NCBI GenBank assembly: GCA_947428835.1
Contig: CANENE010000007.1
Location: 33,865-97,864 of the forward strand
DNA length: 64,000 nucleotides
Source: an uncultured bacterium
GTDB lineage: Bacteria; Cyanobacteriota; Vampirovibrionia; Gastranaerophilales; Gastranaerophilaceae
Direction of reading: 5' to 3'
The notes beneath the pieces were generated by a model. The model was given only the letters and a program-made list of their open reading frames with translations, was not told the origin of the DNA and searched no databases. Both the position numbers and the translations under genes were made by a program. Shown here in pieces: positions 1 to 7,889 of the stretch; position 1 is the first letter of the stretch; each line of letters starts with the position of its first letter.

Positions 1-2456
1 CTTTTGCTCCAAACAACGAAAACGAAGGAAAATGGAGATTACCCAACAAAGAAGAGCTCAACAACTGGGGAAGTAACCTGATATCCATAAACAACAACAA
101 AGGAAAAGAAGGTTTGCAGCTATGTGATTATACAGATGCAACATCAGGGCTTGTGCAATGTACAAGCGGGATGGGTCTTTGCAAAGGATCTTTAACGCAA
201 GATTGCGGACCGCACAATTTCTGGTCGGGCACGCAATCGGGAGATGACACACAATATTATACGCCTCGCATAAAACAAGGAAAGTTTGAAGCAATGAATT
301 TAGCTTACAGTGCTGCAGGTAGTGCAAGGTGCGTACTTGACAGTATGACAGTAGATATATCGGAACTTCCCAATGGAAATGGAATTAAAGATCCGACAGT
401 AAATCCTTTTTATGGGGAACCCAAAGACCAGGCAGACTGCGACAAGATTGTTGCAATATTTATTGACAAAAAAATGTCAGGGGCAAATCGTAATATTTGT
501 GTAAGTAAATATAATGCAGGAGACGCAGGGCCTGACGGATTTGGACCTCCAATACCACAAAATTTTACGCAATATATTATAAGCATCGGACAAACTTGTC
601 CATATCCGGGGTATTGCTGTTGGAAAGGAAAAACTGCAGGCACTTGCGGTTTGGATGGCAATGCGGGAGCAAATTACAGCGGCTGTAACAGGACAGTATG
701 CCAATGGAAAGCTGCCAATTCCGCCTGCAGAGAATACAATGCTTTTGGAGCAACGGCAGTTGGTGCCTGGAGGCTTCCAACTCAGGCAGAATTCAGTGTT
801 TGGGCACAATATATGGATAAAATTAACAATAATCAAGGAACGAACGGTCTGCAGTTATGCTTTGAAAGCACAGGCAAAGGAGCGGTAAGATGCACTTACA
901 CAACAGGCTGCCCGGGATCAACCAACAGTTATTGCTTCCCGCACACTTTGCACTCAAGCACATATGGGGCCAGATTAAGAAATGATGCCCTAACAACAGA
1001 AGACAGTGGAGATTACACAGCAAGCGTCAGATGCGTATATGACGGTATAACTAAAGCAAATAACTATGAAGAAGATTTAAGCGACTATGATGATAGCAAC
1101 GCTCCAAAGGATGAACCCAAATCACAAGCGGATTGCGATAAATTAACTGCAATTTTCGTTCACAAAAAGTATATAGGAGGAATGAGAAACCTATGTGTAA
1201 GCAAATACAATGTAGGAGATAGCGGTCCAAGCGGCTCGGGTCCTGCAATTCCTTCGACATATGCAAGCTACACAATGAATGTCGGGCAAACTTGCCCATA
1301 CCCGGGTTATTGTTGCTGGAAAGGCAAAACTGCAGGCACTTGCGGTATTACAGGAAATGCCGGGGCAAATTACAGCGGCTGTAACAGGACAGTATGCCAA
1401 TGGAATGTAGCAAATGAAAGCTGTCTAACCTGGACTGCAGGAGGAAAAACCTCTGTTGGAGCCTGGAGACTTCCGACACAAGCAGAACTTACAACTATGA
1501 CAAATTATATGAATATTGTAAATAATGATAGAGGAAAAGATGGTCTGCAACTATGTTTTGAAGGCGCAAACAATGGCTCCGTGCAGTGTACATATACAGA
1601 AAAATGTTTAGGCGCATCTAGAGCATATTGTTTTCCTCACACTTTGCATTCAAGCACATATGGAGTCAGATTAAGAAATGACGCTATGGTAACAGAAGCT
1701 GATAATTACACTGCAAGTGCAAGATGTGTTTACGATGGAACTGTTCGAAAAGTTGAAGAAGTAACCGACTACGATGAAACAGGTGCTGCCCCTGATGAGC
1801 CAAAATCACAAGCAGATTGTGATAAATTGACTGCTATATTTATTCACAAAAAATATTCAGGCTCCTCAAGAAATATTTGCGTAAGCAAATACAATGTAGG
1901 AGACAGTGGTCCAAGCGGCTCCGGCCCTGCAATTCCAACAGAATACAAACAATACTTGGTAAGCACCAGAACAGGCTGTAGTAAATCAGGATATTGTTGT
2001 TGGAAAGGAATTACATCAGGAACCTGCGGAATAGTCGGAAATATGGGAAGCGATTATAACGGCTGCGGAAGAGTAGTCTGTCAGTGGAACATCGCAGATG
2101 CTGCATGCCGCGCCTATACCGCAAACGGAAAAACACAAGCAGGTTACTGGAGGCTTCCAAATAGTTTTGAACTTACCACTTGGGCCAATCATATTGATAT
2201 TTTAAGCAAAAATCGAGGGAAAGACGGTCTTCAATTATGCGTAGAAAATGGCACGGCAGCAGGTCATGTCCAATGTACATATAACCAAAATTGCAGCGGT
2301 GCAGGTGGTGCATACTGTTTCCCTCATACTTTGTGGTCTTCAACATCGACCGGAAGCAATGTATATTTCAGACTCAGAAATACAGATTCGGAAAGTCTTG
2401 CAAATACCTATACAGCAAGTGCAAGATGTGTTTATGACGGGTCAAAAGCAAACTAG
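1..2456 (+). CDS. Multi-domain Cys-rich Lcl_C/DUF1566-like surface protein (5' end outside window)
   Basis: The reading frame is open from base 3 to the TAG at 2454-2456. A Met at 114 exists, but the residues before it (WRLPNKEELNNW and onward) continue the domain, so the true start lies left of the window. Visible are the end of one domain and three full repeats of about 210 residues (roughly 421-1047, 1111-1740, 1801-2440). Each runs KSQADCDKLTAIF, then GYCCWKG, GTCG, GCNRTVCQW, WRLPTQAEF, GLQLC, YCFPHTL, and ends ARCVYDG. The WRLPT, W-S-S-T and RCV-D signature is that of DUF1566/Lcl_C domains, a C-type-lectin-like fold; many paired Cys suggest disulfides and an extracytoplasmic site. A paralogue at 46155 starts with a type IV prepilin leader, so this protein may too (inference). 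Likely a pseudopilin-like adhesin or binding protein; the ligand is unknown. Confidence 0.8.
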   Translation, partial: FAPNNENEGKWRLPNKEELNNWGSNLISINNNKGKEGLQLCDYTDATSGLVQCTSGMGLCKGSLTQDCGPHNFWSGTQSGDDTQYYTPRIKQGKFEAMNLAYSAAGSARCVLDSMTVDISELPNGNGIKDPTVNPFYGEPKDQADCDKIVAIFIDKKMSGANRNICVSKYNAGDAGPDGFGPPIPQNFTQYIISIGQTCPYPGYCCWKGKTAGTCGLDGNAGANYSGCNRTVCQWKAANSACREYNAFGATAVGAWRLPTQAEFSVWAQYMDKINNNQGTNGLQLCFESTGKGAVRCTYTTGCPGSTNSYCFPHTLHSSTYGARLRNDALTTEDSGDYTASVRCVYDGITKANNYEEDLSDYDDSNAPKDEPKSQADCDKLTAIFVHKKYIGGMRNLCVSKYNVGDSGPSGSGPAIPSTYASYTMNVGQTCPYPGYCCWKGKTAGTCGITGNAGANYSGCNRTVCQWNVANESCLTWTAGGKTSVGAWRLPTQAELTTMTNYMNIVNNDRGKDGLQLCFEGANNGSVQCTYTEKCLGASRAYCFPHTLHSSTYGVRLRNDAMVTEADNYTASARCVYDGTVRKVEEVTDYDETGAAPDEPKSQADCDKLTAIFIHKKYSGSSRNICVSKYNVGDSGPSGSGPAIPTEYKQYLVSTRTGCSKSGYCCWKGITSGTCGIVGNMGSDYNGCGRVVCQWNIADAACRAYTANGKTQAGYWRLPNSFELTTWANHIDILSKNRGKDGLQLCVENGTAAGHVQCTYNQNCSGAGGAYCFPHTLWSSTSTGSNVYFRLRNTDSESLANTYTASARCVYDGSKAN
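421..2440 (+). repeat. Three in-frame Lcl_C-like domain repeats
   Basis: Units of about 630-690 bp start at the conserved Cys-Asp-Lys segment and end at ARCVYDG. Some stretches are close at DNA level: the bases encoding GCNRTVCQW at about 681-708 recur at about 1377-1404. Units one and two are more alike than either is to unit three. The pattern fits internal gene duplication. Confidence 0.8.
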
Positions 2457-2480
2457 TTAAACTTTATTTTTGTGTTTAAT

Positions 2481-2514
2481 GAGGCTTAGTAGTTTTACAA
2501 GCCTCTTTTTTTTT
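2481..2514 (+). terminator. Rho-independent terminator of the repeat-protein gene
   Basis: The arms GAGGCTT (2481-2487) and AAGCCTC (2499-2505) form a 7-bp stem with an 11-base loop, followed by nine T residues. It sits 24 bases after the stop codon. A very similar hairpin follows the paralogous gene near 47625. Confidence 0.85.
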
Positions 2515-2528
2515 GATTCACATAACTC

Positions 2529-2625
2529 GTCACCCTGAACTCGTTTCAGGGTCTGACCAGGTCTGTAGTATTGCAACTGTTTCTACATTCCAACACCTCA
2601 GATGCTGAAACAAGTTCAGCATGAC
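2529..2625. repeat. REPIN-like element, copy 1
   Basis: Two short palindromes lie in opposite orientation at the ends of a 97-bp unit. The left end contains ACCCTGAA-CTCGT-TTCAGGGT and the right end ATGCTGAA-ACAAG-TTCAGCAT. Read from either end the unit begins GTCA, then two variable bases, then CTGAACT, so the whole unit can fold as a long hairpin. This is the architecture of REP doublets (REPINs), normally mobilised in trans by a RAYT transposase; none is encoded here. A second copy lies at 47666-47763. Confidence 0.75.
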
Positions 2626-2680
2626 ATTTGCGTGAAATTTATTTTAATATGCCACTGCAACGACAGTTGTTCTCTACCAA

Positions 2681-3190
2681 CTACCCAATAACAGGGGCAA
2701 CAAATGTTCTTGTAGCAAGTTCTTTATCAAGTGCCAAAAGCGCTGTTTTATCATCACCGATTAATTTTAATTGAGCAAGAACACCACCAACACTTGCTTC
2801 TTCTTCAACTTGCTCTTTAAGGTACCAGTTTAGAAATATCAATGAAGCTCTATCTTTAGTTTCTTCTGCCACATCCATCAATGCGTTAATTCTGCTTGTA
2901 ACAAATTCTTCGTGCCTTAAAACATGTTCAAAAACATCCAAAGGACATTTCCAACTATTTTCAGGTTTATCGATAGCTTCTAAGGTAACTTTCCCGCCGC
3001 GCTCTATAACATAATCAAACATTCCCATTGCATGAGCGTGCTCTTCCTGAACTTGTACATCCATCCAATTTACAAAACCCATTAAATTTAAATCAGCAAA
3101 ATATGCTTTCATAGATAAATAAAGATATTCTGAAAATAATTCTTTATTAATCTGATCCAAAAAAGCAGCCTGCATTTTTTCATTTATCAT
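2681..3190 (-). CDS. ftnA: Ferritin (FtnA type)
   Basis: A 169-residue non-haem ferritin that stores iron by oxidising Fe(II) at a diiron ferroxidase site and mineralising it inside a 24-mer cage. The canonical ligands are all present at the standard E. coli FtnA positions: E17, E50, H53, E94, Q127 and E130, and Y24 is kept. Length is typical of the family. The start is supported by GAGGAGG shortly upstream of the ATG. It is a single-gene unit, divergent from pyruvate kinase across a 104-bp AT-rich gap that holds a palindrome (3223-3243). Two further ferritin-like genes lie at 38518 and 38829, so iron or oxygen handling appears several times in this window. Confidence 0.95.
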   Translation of the reverse strand: MINEKMQAAFLDQINKELFSEYLYLSMKAYFADLNLMGFVNWMDVQVQEEHAHAMGMFDYVIERGGKVTLEAIDKPENSWKCPLDVFEHVLRHEEFVTSRINALMDVAEETKDRASLIFLNWYLKEQVEEEASVGGVLAQLKLIGDDKTALLALDKELATRTFVAPVIG

Positions 3191-3222
3191 AATGTTTCCT
3201 CCTCAAAAATATTATTTTCAAA

Positions 3223-3243
3223 ATTAATTTACCATAAATTAAT
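3223..3243. promoter_or_regulatory. AT-rich palindrome between ferritin and pyruvate kinase
   Basis: ATTAATTT (3223-3230) and AAATTAAT (3236-3243) form a perfect 8-bp inverted repeat around ACCAT. It lies between the divergent ftnA and pyk starts, where an operator could act. It does not resemble a Fur box. At this base composition, chance is a real alternative. Confidence 0.3.
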
Positions 3244-3294
3244 CTTTTTTACATCAATCATGCTAAAATAATTTTGAACTATGAGGTTAAAATT

Positions 3295-4719
3295 ATGGAA
3301 AATATATTTTACAAAAGAACAAAAATCGTTGCAACTATAGGTCCAAGCACAGACGCGCAAGAAAAAATTAAATCTCTTATTGAAAAAGGGTGCAATGTTT
3401 TTCGCCTGAATACTTCCCATGGCTCTATTGAAAGCCACAAAGAAACTTTTGACAGAATAAGAAAAGTGCAAAATGAAACAAATTCATATAGCTCTATTAT
3501 GATTGATCTTCAAGGCCCAAAAATCAGAGTAGGAAATATTGAAGACACTCTTTTAAAAGAAAACGATACAGCAATTTTTGCTCACAAATCAGAAGAAAAA
3601 AATGTCATCCCTGTTGACTATGAAGGCATAAGTAAAGATGTGAAAGCCGGTTCTAAAATTCTTTTGGATGACGGTAAAATTCAAACCATCGTTGAAAAAG
3701 TCGAAAACGAAAAGGTATACACAAAAATAGCCTCAGGCGGCATTTTAAAATCAAGAAAAGGCTTGAATATCCCGGGCTCTACTGCCTCACTTGAAGCAGT
3801 TACCAAAAAAGATATTGAATACATTAAATTTGCAATAGAAAATAATGCAGACTACATCGCTCTTTCTTTTGTAAGGAAAAAAGAAGATGTTTTGCTTGCG
3901 AAAAAATATATTAATGATTTTGGAAAGCATATTCCCGTCATTTCAAAGCTTGAAAAACCGGAAGCTATTGAAAATCTCGAAGAAATTGTTGAAGTCTCTG
4001 ATGCCATAATGGTTGCAAGAGGAGATTTAGGAATCGAGGTTTCACCCGTTGAAGTGCCAATTTGTCAGAAAAAAATCATAAAAATGTGCAACAAATATAA
4101 AAAACCTGTTATTGTAGCAACACAAATGCTTGAAAACATGATAAATGAACCAATTCCAACCCGGGCCGAAAGTTCTGATATTGCAAATGCAATAATAGAT
4201 GGAACCGATGCTATTATGCTTTCAGGCGAAACTTCTGTCGGCAAATACGCACTTAAAGCGGTTCAAACTATGGCAGACATAGCAAATCTTACTGAAAACA
4301 GCGCTTTTTATGATTTTGAAATAGAAAATGATATAACCCAAGACTTTGTAATCACAAGACAGGCAATTGCCTTTGGTGCAACAAGAATGGTAGATTACGT
4401 TAACGCTAAAGCAATTTTAAGCTTTTCTCATTTCGGAAATACAACAAGATTAATTTCAAAATTAAAACCAAGGGTTCCGGTTATTTTGATTTCCGATAGA
4501 GTTGAAACCTGCAGACAAATGGCACTATTATGGGGTGTTTACACATATCATAAAAATTGGGACAATGTTTTGGATTCCGATGTTTTATTAAACATAGATG
4601 ACTTTTTGATTAATGAAATAGGTTTTAAGCCTGATGATTATGTTATTATAACAGGTTCCGCACCAAAATTAATTTCCGGAAAAACCAATTTCATAAGAGT
4701 ACACAGAATTGGCGCCTAA
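3295..4719 (+). CDS. pyk: Pyruvate kinase
   Basis: Catalyses phosphoenolpyruvate + ADP to pyruvate + ATP, the last step of glycolysis, in the cytoplasm. The N-terminus carries RTKIVATIGPST and the substrate loop NTSHG. The catalytic-lysine strand reads ISKLEKPEAI and the metal/PEP motif MVARGDLGIE. The segment TRAESSDIANAIIDG and the SGETS loop follow, with a regulatory C-terminal domain ending near residue 474. This is the usual length for the short bacterial form without the extra PEP-utiliser domain. An in-frame TTG lies upstream at 3274, but the ATG at 3295 has GAGG eight bases before it and starts at the normal family position. It is a monocistronic gene converging on the decarboxylase gene at 4731. 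Confidence 0.96.
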   Translation: MENIFYKRTKIVATIGPSTDAQEKIKSLIEKGCNVFRLNTSHGSIESHKETFDRIRKVQNETNSYSSIMIDLQGPKIRVGNIEDTLLKENDTAIFAHKSEEKNVIPVDYEGISKDVKAGSKILLDDGKIQTIVEKVENEKVYTKIASGGILKSRKGLNIPGSTASLEAVTKKDIEYIKFAIENNADYIALSFVRKKEDVLLAKKYINDFGKHIPVISKLEKPEAIENLEEIVEVSDAIMVARGDLGIEVSPVEVPICQKKIIKMCNKYKKPVIVATQMLENMINEPIPTRAESSDIANAIIDGTDAIMLSGETSVGKYALKAVQTMADIANLTENSAFYDFEIENDITQDFVITRQAIAFGATRMVDYVNAKAILSFSHFGNTTRLISKLKPRVPVILISDRVETCRQMALLWGVYTYHKNWDNVLDSDVLLNIDDFLINEIGFKPDDYVIITGSAPKLISGKTNFIRVHRIGA

Positions 4720-4730
4720 AGCTAAAAAGC

Positions 4731-6185
4731 CTATTCTTTTATAACTTCCAGCTTATCGTAATCAAAAAGATAAGGCATATGCTCTTGTTTTATAATTTCA
4801 CCGGGAAGCAAAATTGAAATCCCCGGAGGACAAAGCGCAATTACTTCTGATGAAATTCTTCCTATGGCTTCTTCTTTTTTGACAAGCTCTTTTGGGGCAA
4901 AATAAGCTTCTTTAAGATTCATTACAATATCCGGGTCCACTAAAGGCATAATTTTATTATTTTTAGATTTATAGATATACTGATTTTCTTCAATTTTCTT
5001 TGAAATTTCTTTCAATGAGTTTATTAAATGCTCAAATTCATCTTTTGCATTTCCGATATTTGATAAAATCAAAAGCCCCTCATCTGATGCTGATTCTATT
5101 TCTATATTATAGTCATATTCAAGAATATGCTCCAGCTCAAGCCCTGTTAAACCCTTCATTTTGATAAATATTTTCGTAATATCAATAGTGCAATCAATAT
5201 CGCCATCCAGGACAGAAAGGTTTTTAATATTTTTTGCTTCTTTTCTAAAATACAAAGCATTTTCAATTGCACTATTAAGCTTCTTTGCACCATCAGAACT
5301 GTTTAAATAGCTTCTTTGGGCGTCTAAACTTGTTAAAAGCAATAAAGAAGGGCTGGTGGTATGAAAAAGCTTGAGCGCATGAGTGATTTTTTCTTCATCA
5401 AATCTTGAATTTTTAGCTAAATGAAGCATAGAAGCCTGTGTCATAGCGCCTCCTGTTTTATGAAGCGAGTGGACAACAGCATCTGCGCCATATTCTAAAG
5501 CTGATTTTGGAAGTTTGGAATTAAATTTCCAAAGTGAACCGTGAGCTTCATCAACAATTAAAGAAGCCTTATACTTTTTGCATATTTCAGATATTTTTTT
5601 AATATCGGAGACAACACCTTCATAAGTAGGGTTTGTTATCCAAACAAGCTTTATGTTTCTGTTTGTTTTAAGTTTGTGTTCAATATCATCAGGGTCAATA
5701 TTGCCAAAAATTGCCCAGTCATTGAGTTTTTTGGGAATTACCCAATTAACCTTGGCACCTGTCATAATAAGCCCTGTTAAAACTGACCTGTGGCAGTTTC
5801 TTCCAATTAAAATTTCTTCATTTGGATTTGTAACACCAAATGCAAGAGCAAGATTTGCCGTAGTGGAACCTGTTGTTATAAAATATGTTCTTTTGGCTCC
5901 ATATACATTTGCTGCAATTTCCTGTGCCTCTTTAATGGCACCGGTAGATGGGTGCAAGGTTCCAAGATTATCAAATTCATCTGTTGTATCAAGTTTTAAA
6001 ACATCGGCACCAATCAAGTTTTTAAACCTCGGATGAACACCTTCACCTCTATTGTGCCCCGGAATATGAAAGCCCGTCATAGGAGAATTTTTATAATTTT
6101 CCATAGCCTCAAGTAAAGGCTCTTTAGCCTTAGGCACAGCGCTTTTGGGTTTTTTTGATTTAAATTTAAAAAGATTAAATATCAT
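4731..6185 (-). CDS. Orn/Lys/Arg decarboxylase family PLP enzyme (SpeA/YaaO-like)
   Basis: A fold-type I PLP-dependent decarboxylase of 484 residues, the size of the short Gram-positive SpeA/Cad-type enzymes, so a role in making agmatine or cadaverine is likely. The N-terminus gives FHIPGHNRG and a TTGSTTAN PLP-phosphate loop. VDEAH (211-215) binds the PLP ring, and HSLHK has the Schiff-base Lys near 243. The C-terminal third contains LCPPGISILLPGE, typical of the family. Substrate cannot be fixed from sequence. No clear Shine-Dalgarno precedes the ATG, and no later Met gives a better family start. It lies 24 bp beyond the stop of queE on the same strand, so dnaJ-like, queE and this gene may be co-transcribed. 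Confidence 0.88.
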   Translation of the reverse strand: MIFNLFKFKSKKPKSAVPKAKEPLLEAMENYKNSPMTGFHIPGHNRGEGVHPRFKNLIGADVLKLDTTDEFDNLGTLHPSTGAIKEAQEIAANVYGAKRTYFITTGSTTANLALAFGVTNPNEEILIGRNCHRSVLTGLIMTGAKVNWVIPKKLNDWAIFGNIDPDDIEHKLKTNRNIKLVWITNPTYEGVVSDIKKISEICKKYKASLIVDEAHGSLWKFNSKLPKSALEYGADAVVHSLHKTGGAMTQASMLHLAKNSRFDEEKITHALKLFHTTSPSLLLLTSLDAQRSYLNSSDGAKKLNSAIENALYFRKEAKNIKNLSVLDGDIDCTIDITKIFIKMKGLTGLELEHILEYDYNIEIESASDEGLLILSNIGNAKDEFEHLINSLKEISKKIEENQYIYKSKNNKIMPLVDPDIVMNLKEAYFAPKELVKKEEAIGRISSEVIALCPPGISILLPGEIIKQEHMPYLFDYDKLEVIKE

Positions 6186-6209
6186 AAAAGATATTATTAC
6201 ATAAAAATT

Positions 6210-6884
6210 TTATAATAAGCATAAAAATTTATGAGTTTGGGGAATTAGCCTTACTTTTTTATAACAAATATAAAATTTATTATAAATATCCATTAAATCA
6301 ATATCAGTATCCATTGGCATTTTTGGCTGCAAAATAATTTCAACATTGTATCTTTTTGCAATTTTTATTATTTCTTGTATTTCAAAATCTTCTATATTTT
6401 TATCAAAAACAACTTTAATAAAAGCTTTCTTTTTGGCAATTTTCAAAAATTGCAAATTCTTTTCAAACAGGTTAATTTGACCCGTTGCGGATTCTATTTT
6501 GATATCCATTGCAACTATATCAATGTATTTTATAAGCCTTTTAAGCTCGTCAGACAGGGTTCCGTTTGTTTCTAAGTAGATTTTTTTATTAAGCTTCTTT
6601 CTATATTTTTTTAAAAAACTATAAAGAAAATCGCTATCTAAAAGAGGTTCTCCACCTGTAAGGCTGATTGTTGCTGCGTTTTCATTTTTTAAAATATCAA
6701 AAAGCCCATCTTGTGTATATTCTTTTGCGTCATTTTGAAAATCAGTATCACAGTATTTGCAATTTAAATTGCACTTGGTAAATCGGACAAATGTATGCAA
6801 AAGCCCCGCTTCAATGCCTTCCCCTTGAATTGAAGTAAAAATTTCTTTGATTTTTACACTGCTTTTATTAAATTGCTTTTGCAT
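6210..6884 (-). CDS. queE: 7-carboxy-7-deazaguanine synthase QueE (radical SAM)
   Basis: A radical SAM enzyme converting 6-carboxytetrahydropterin to 7-carboxy-7-deazaguanine in queuosine/preQ0 synthesis. It has 224 residues. The N-terminal FTSIQGEG substrate motif is followed by the cluster motif CNLNCKYC (C38, C42, C45) and then TGGEPLL, which contacts SAM. The CX3CX2C spacing is the standard one. Its start overlaps the 3' end of the dnaJ-like gene by 17 bp, so translation is probably coupled. No queC or queD is in the window. Confidence 0.9.
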   Translation of the reverse strand: MQKQFNKSSVKIKEIFTSIQGEGIEAGLLHTFVRFTKCNLNCKYCDTDFQNDAKEYTQDGLFDILKNENAATISLTGGEPLLDSDFLYSFLKKYRKKLNKKIYLETNGTLSDELKRLIKYIDIVAMDIKIESATGQINLFEKNLQFLKIAKKKAFIKVVFDKNIEDFEIQEIIKIAKRYNVEIILQPKMPMDTDIDLMDIYNKFYICYKKVRLIPQTHKFLCLL

Positions 6885-7779
6885 TTTTCTTGTTTAAATT
6901 AATCTCTTTCAGCTTTTCATATAAGCGATATTCTTCATCTGTTATGCTTGATGGGATTTGAATTGTAACAGTTACAATTTCATCTCCTTTTTTGCCTGTT
7001 TTTTTATCAACTAATCCAGCTTCAACCAGTTTAAAGCTTTGGCTTGATTTTGTCAAAGGGGGGATTTTTATTGTTTCAAATCCATATAAGGTGCTAACTT
7101 TAACATCACCACCTAAAACCGCAGTATATGGGCTTATGCTCAGATTAAAATAAACAATTCCATCTTTGATTTGAAATTTGGAATTTTCTTTAATATTAAT
7201 TTCAACATACAAATTTCCGTTTTGCCCGCCATTAAGGCCGCTATTACCTTCATTTTTTATTCTTAATTTTGATTTATTTTTTACAAAAGCTGGAATTTTG
7301 ACCGTTATTTTTCTTTTTTGGATAATTTCTCCGCTGCCATTGCAAACGGGGCATTTTGAACCATTTGCAAATATTACACCTTTGCATTTTGGACAAAGCT
7401 CGCTATGAACGATATTAATCGTTCTGTTTGTTCCTAAAATTGCTTCTTTCTCATCAATTGTTACTTCAACAAAAATATCCTTGCCTTTTTTGGGAGGATT
7501 TGAAAAATAGTCTTCTTTTGGCTTTTTGTCTTTGTTTTTATATGCTTCTTTTTTGATGTTTTGGTATTTTTTTACTCTTAAGCTATCGTATTGCCTTCTT
7601 TTATCATCATCTAATAAAATTGTTGCAGCTCTGTTTATCTCTTTAAAAATATTTTCAGCTTCCAGGGAAGTATTAACGTCCGGATGATACATTTTTGCAA
7701 GTTTTTTAAACTGCAGCTTAATTTCATCTTTTGTTGCATCTTCTTTTATATTTAATATTTCATAATAGCTTTTTAACAT
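6868..7779 (-). CDS. DnaJ-family co-chaperone with half-size zinc domain
   Basis: A J-domain protein of 303 residues that would stimulate a DnaK ATPase and present substrate. The J domain occupies residues 1-70 with HPD at 32-34. A Lys-rich linker (70-100) replaces the usual Gly/Phe region. The C-terminal substrate-binding region contains the DnaJ_C patterns GDVKVSTLYG and IKIPP. The zinc domain holds only two Cys pairs (C129/C132 and C143/C146) instead of the four CxxCxGxG repeats of DnaJ. It is therefore neither a classical DnaJ nor a zinc-free CbpA. It overlaps queE by 17 bp. Confidence 0.88.
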   Translation of the reverse strand: MLKSYYEILNIKEDATKDEIKLQFKKLAKMYHPDVNTSLEAENIFKEINRAATILLDDDKRRQYDSLRVKKYQNIKKEAYKNKDKKPKEDYFSNPPKKGKDIFVEVTIDEKEAILGTNRTINIVHSELCPKCKGVIFANGSKCPVCNGSGEIIQKRKITVKIPAFVKNKSKLRIKNEGNSGLNGGQNGNLYVEINIKENSKFQIKDGIVYFNLSISPYTAVLGGDVKVSTLYGFETIKIPPLTKSSQSFKLVEAGLVDKKTGKKGDEIVTVTIQIPSSITDEEYRLYEKLKEINLNKKNAKAI

Positions 7780-7847
7780 AGATTTGCCTTTAAAATTACT
7801 TTAATAATGATTTGAAAAAAATCCAATATCTTTTATGGCAACTTTTA

Positions 7848-7856
7848 TGCTATAAT
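7848..7856 (+). promoter_or_regulatory. Extended -10 promoter of metG
   Basis: TGC followed by a perfect TATAAT (7851-7856) matches the TGnTATAAT extended -10 element, 33 bases before the metG ATG. No convincing -35 is visible at 17 bp. The same form (TGCTATGAT) precedes ispG at 61101. Confidence 0.55.
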
Positions 7857-7889
7857 CCGATTAAAAGTTTATAAATAGGGAATTTGCGA

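Noticed and set aside
410..1400. Minus-strand ORFs of 69-119 residues inside the repeat gene
   Set aside because: They recur at matching places in each repeat and are mirror images of the coding strand; composition and lack of start signals mark them as shadows.
1..2456. Diversity-generating retroelement around the Lcl_C-like genes
   Set aside because: The fold type fits, but I see no reverse transcriptase ORF and no template/variable repeat pair with adenine-biased differences in the window.
5653..6036. 127-residue plus-strand ORF over the decarboxylase gene
   Set aside because: It lies wholly antisense to conserved PLP-enzyme motifs; a shadow ORF.
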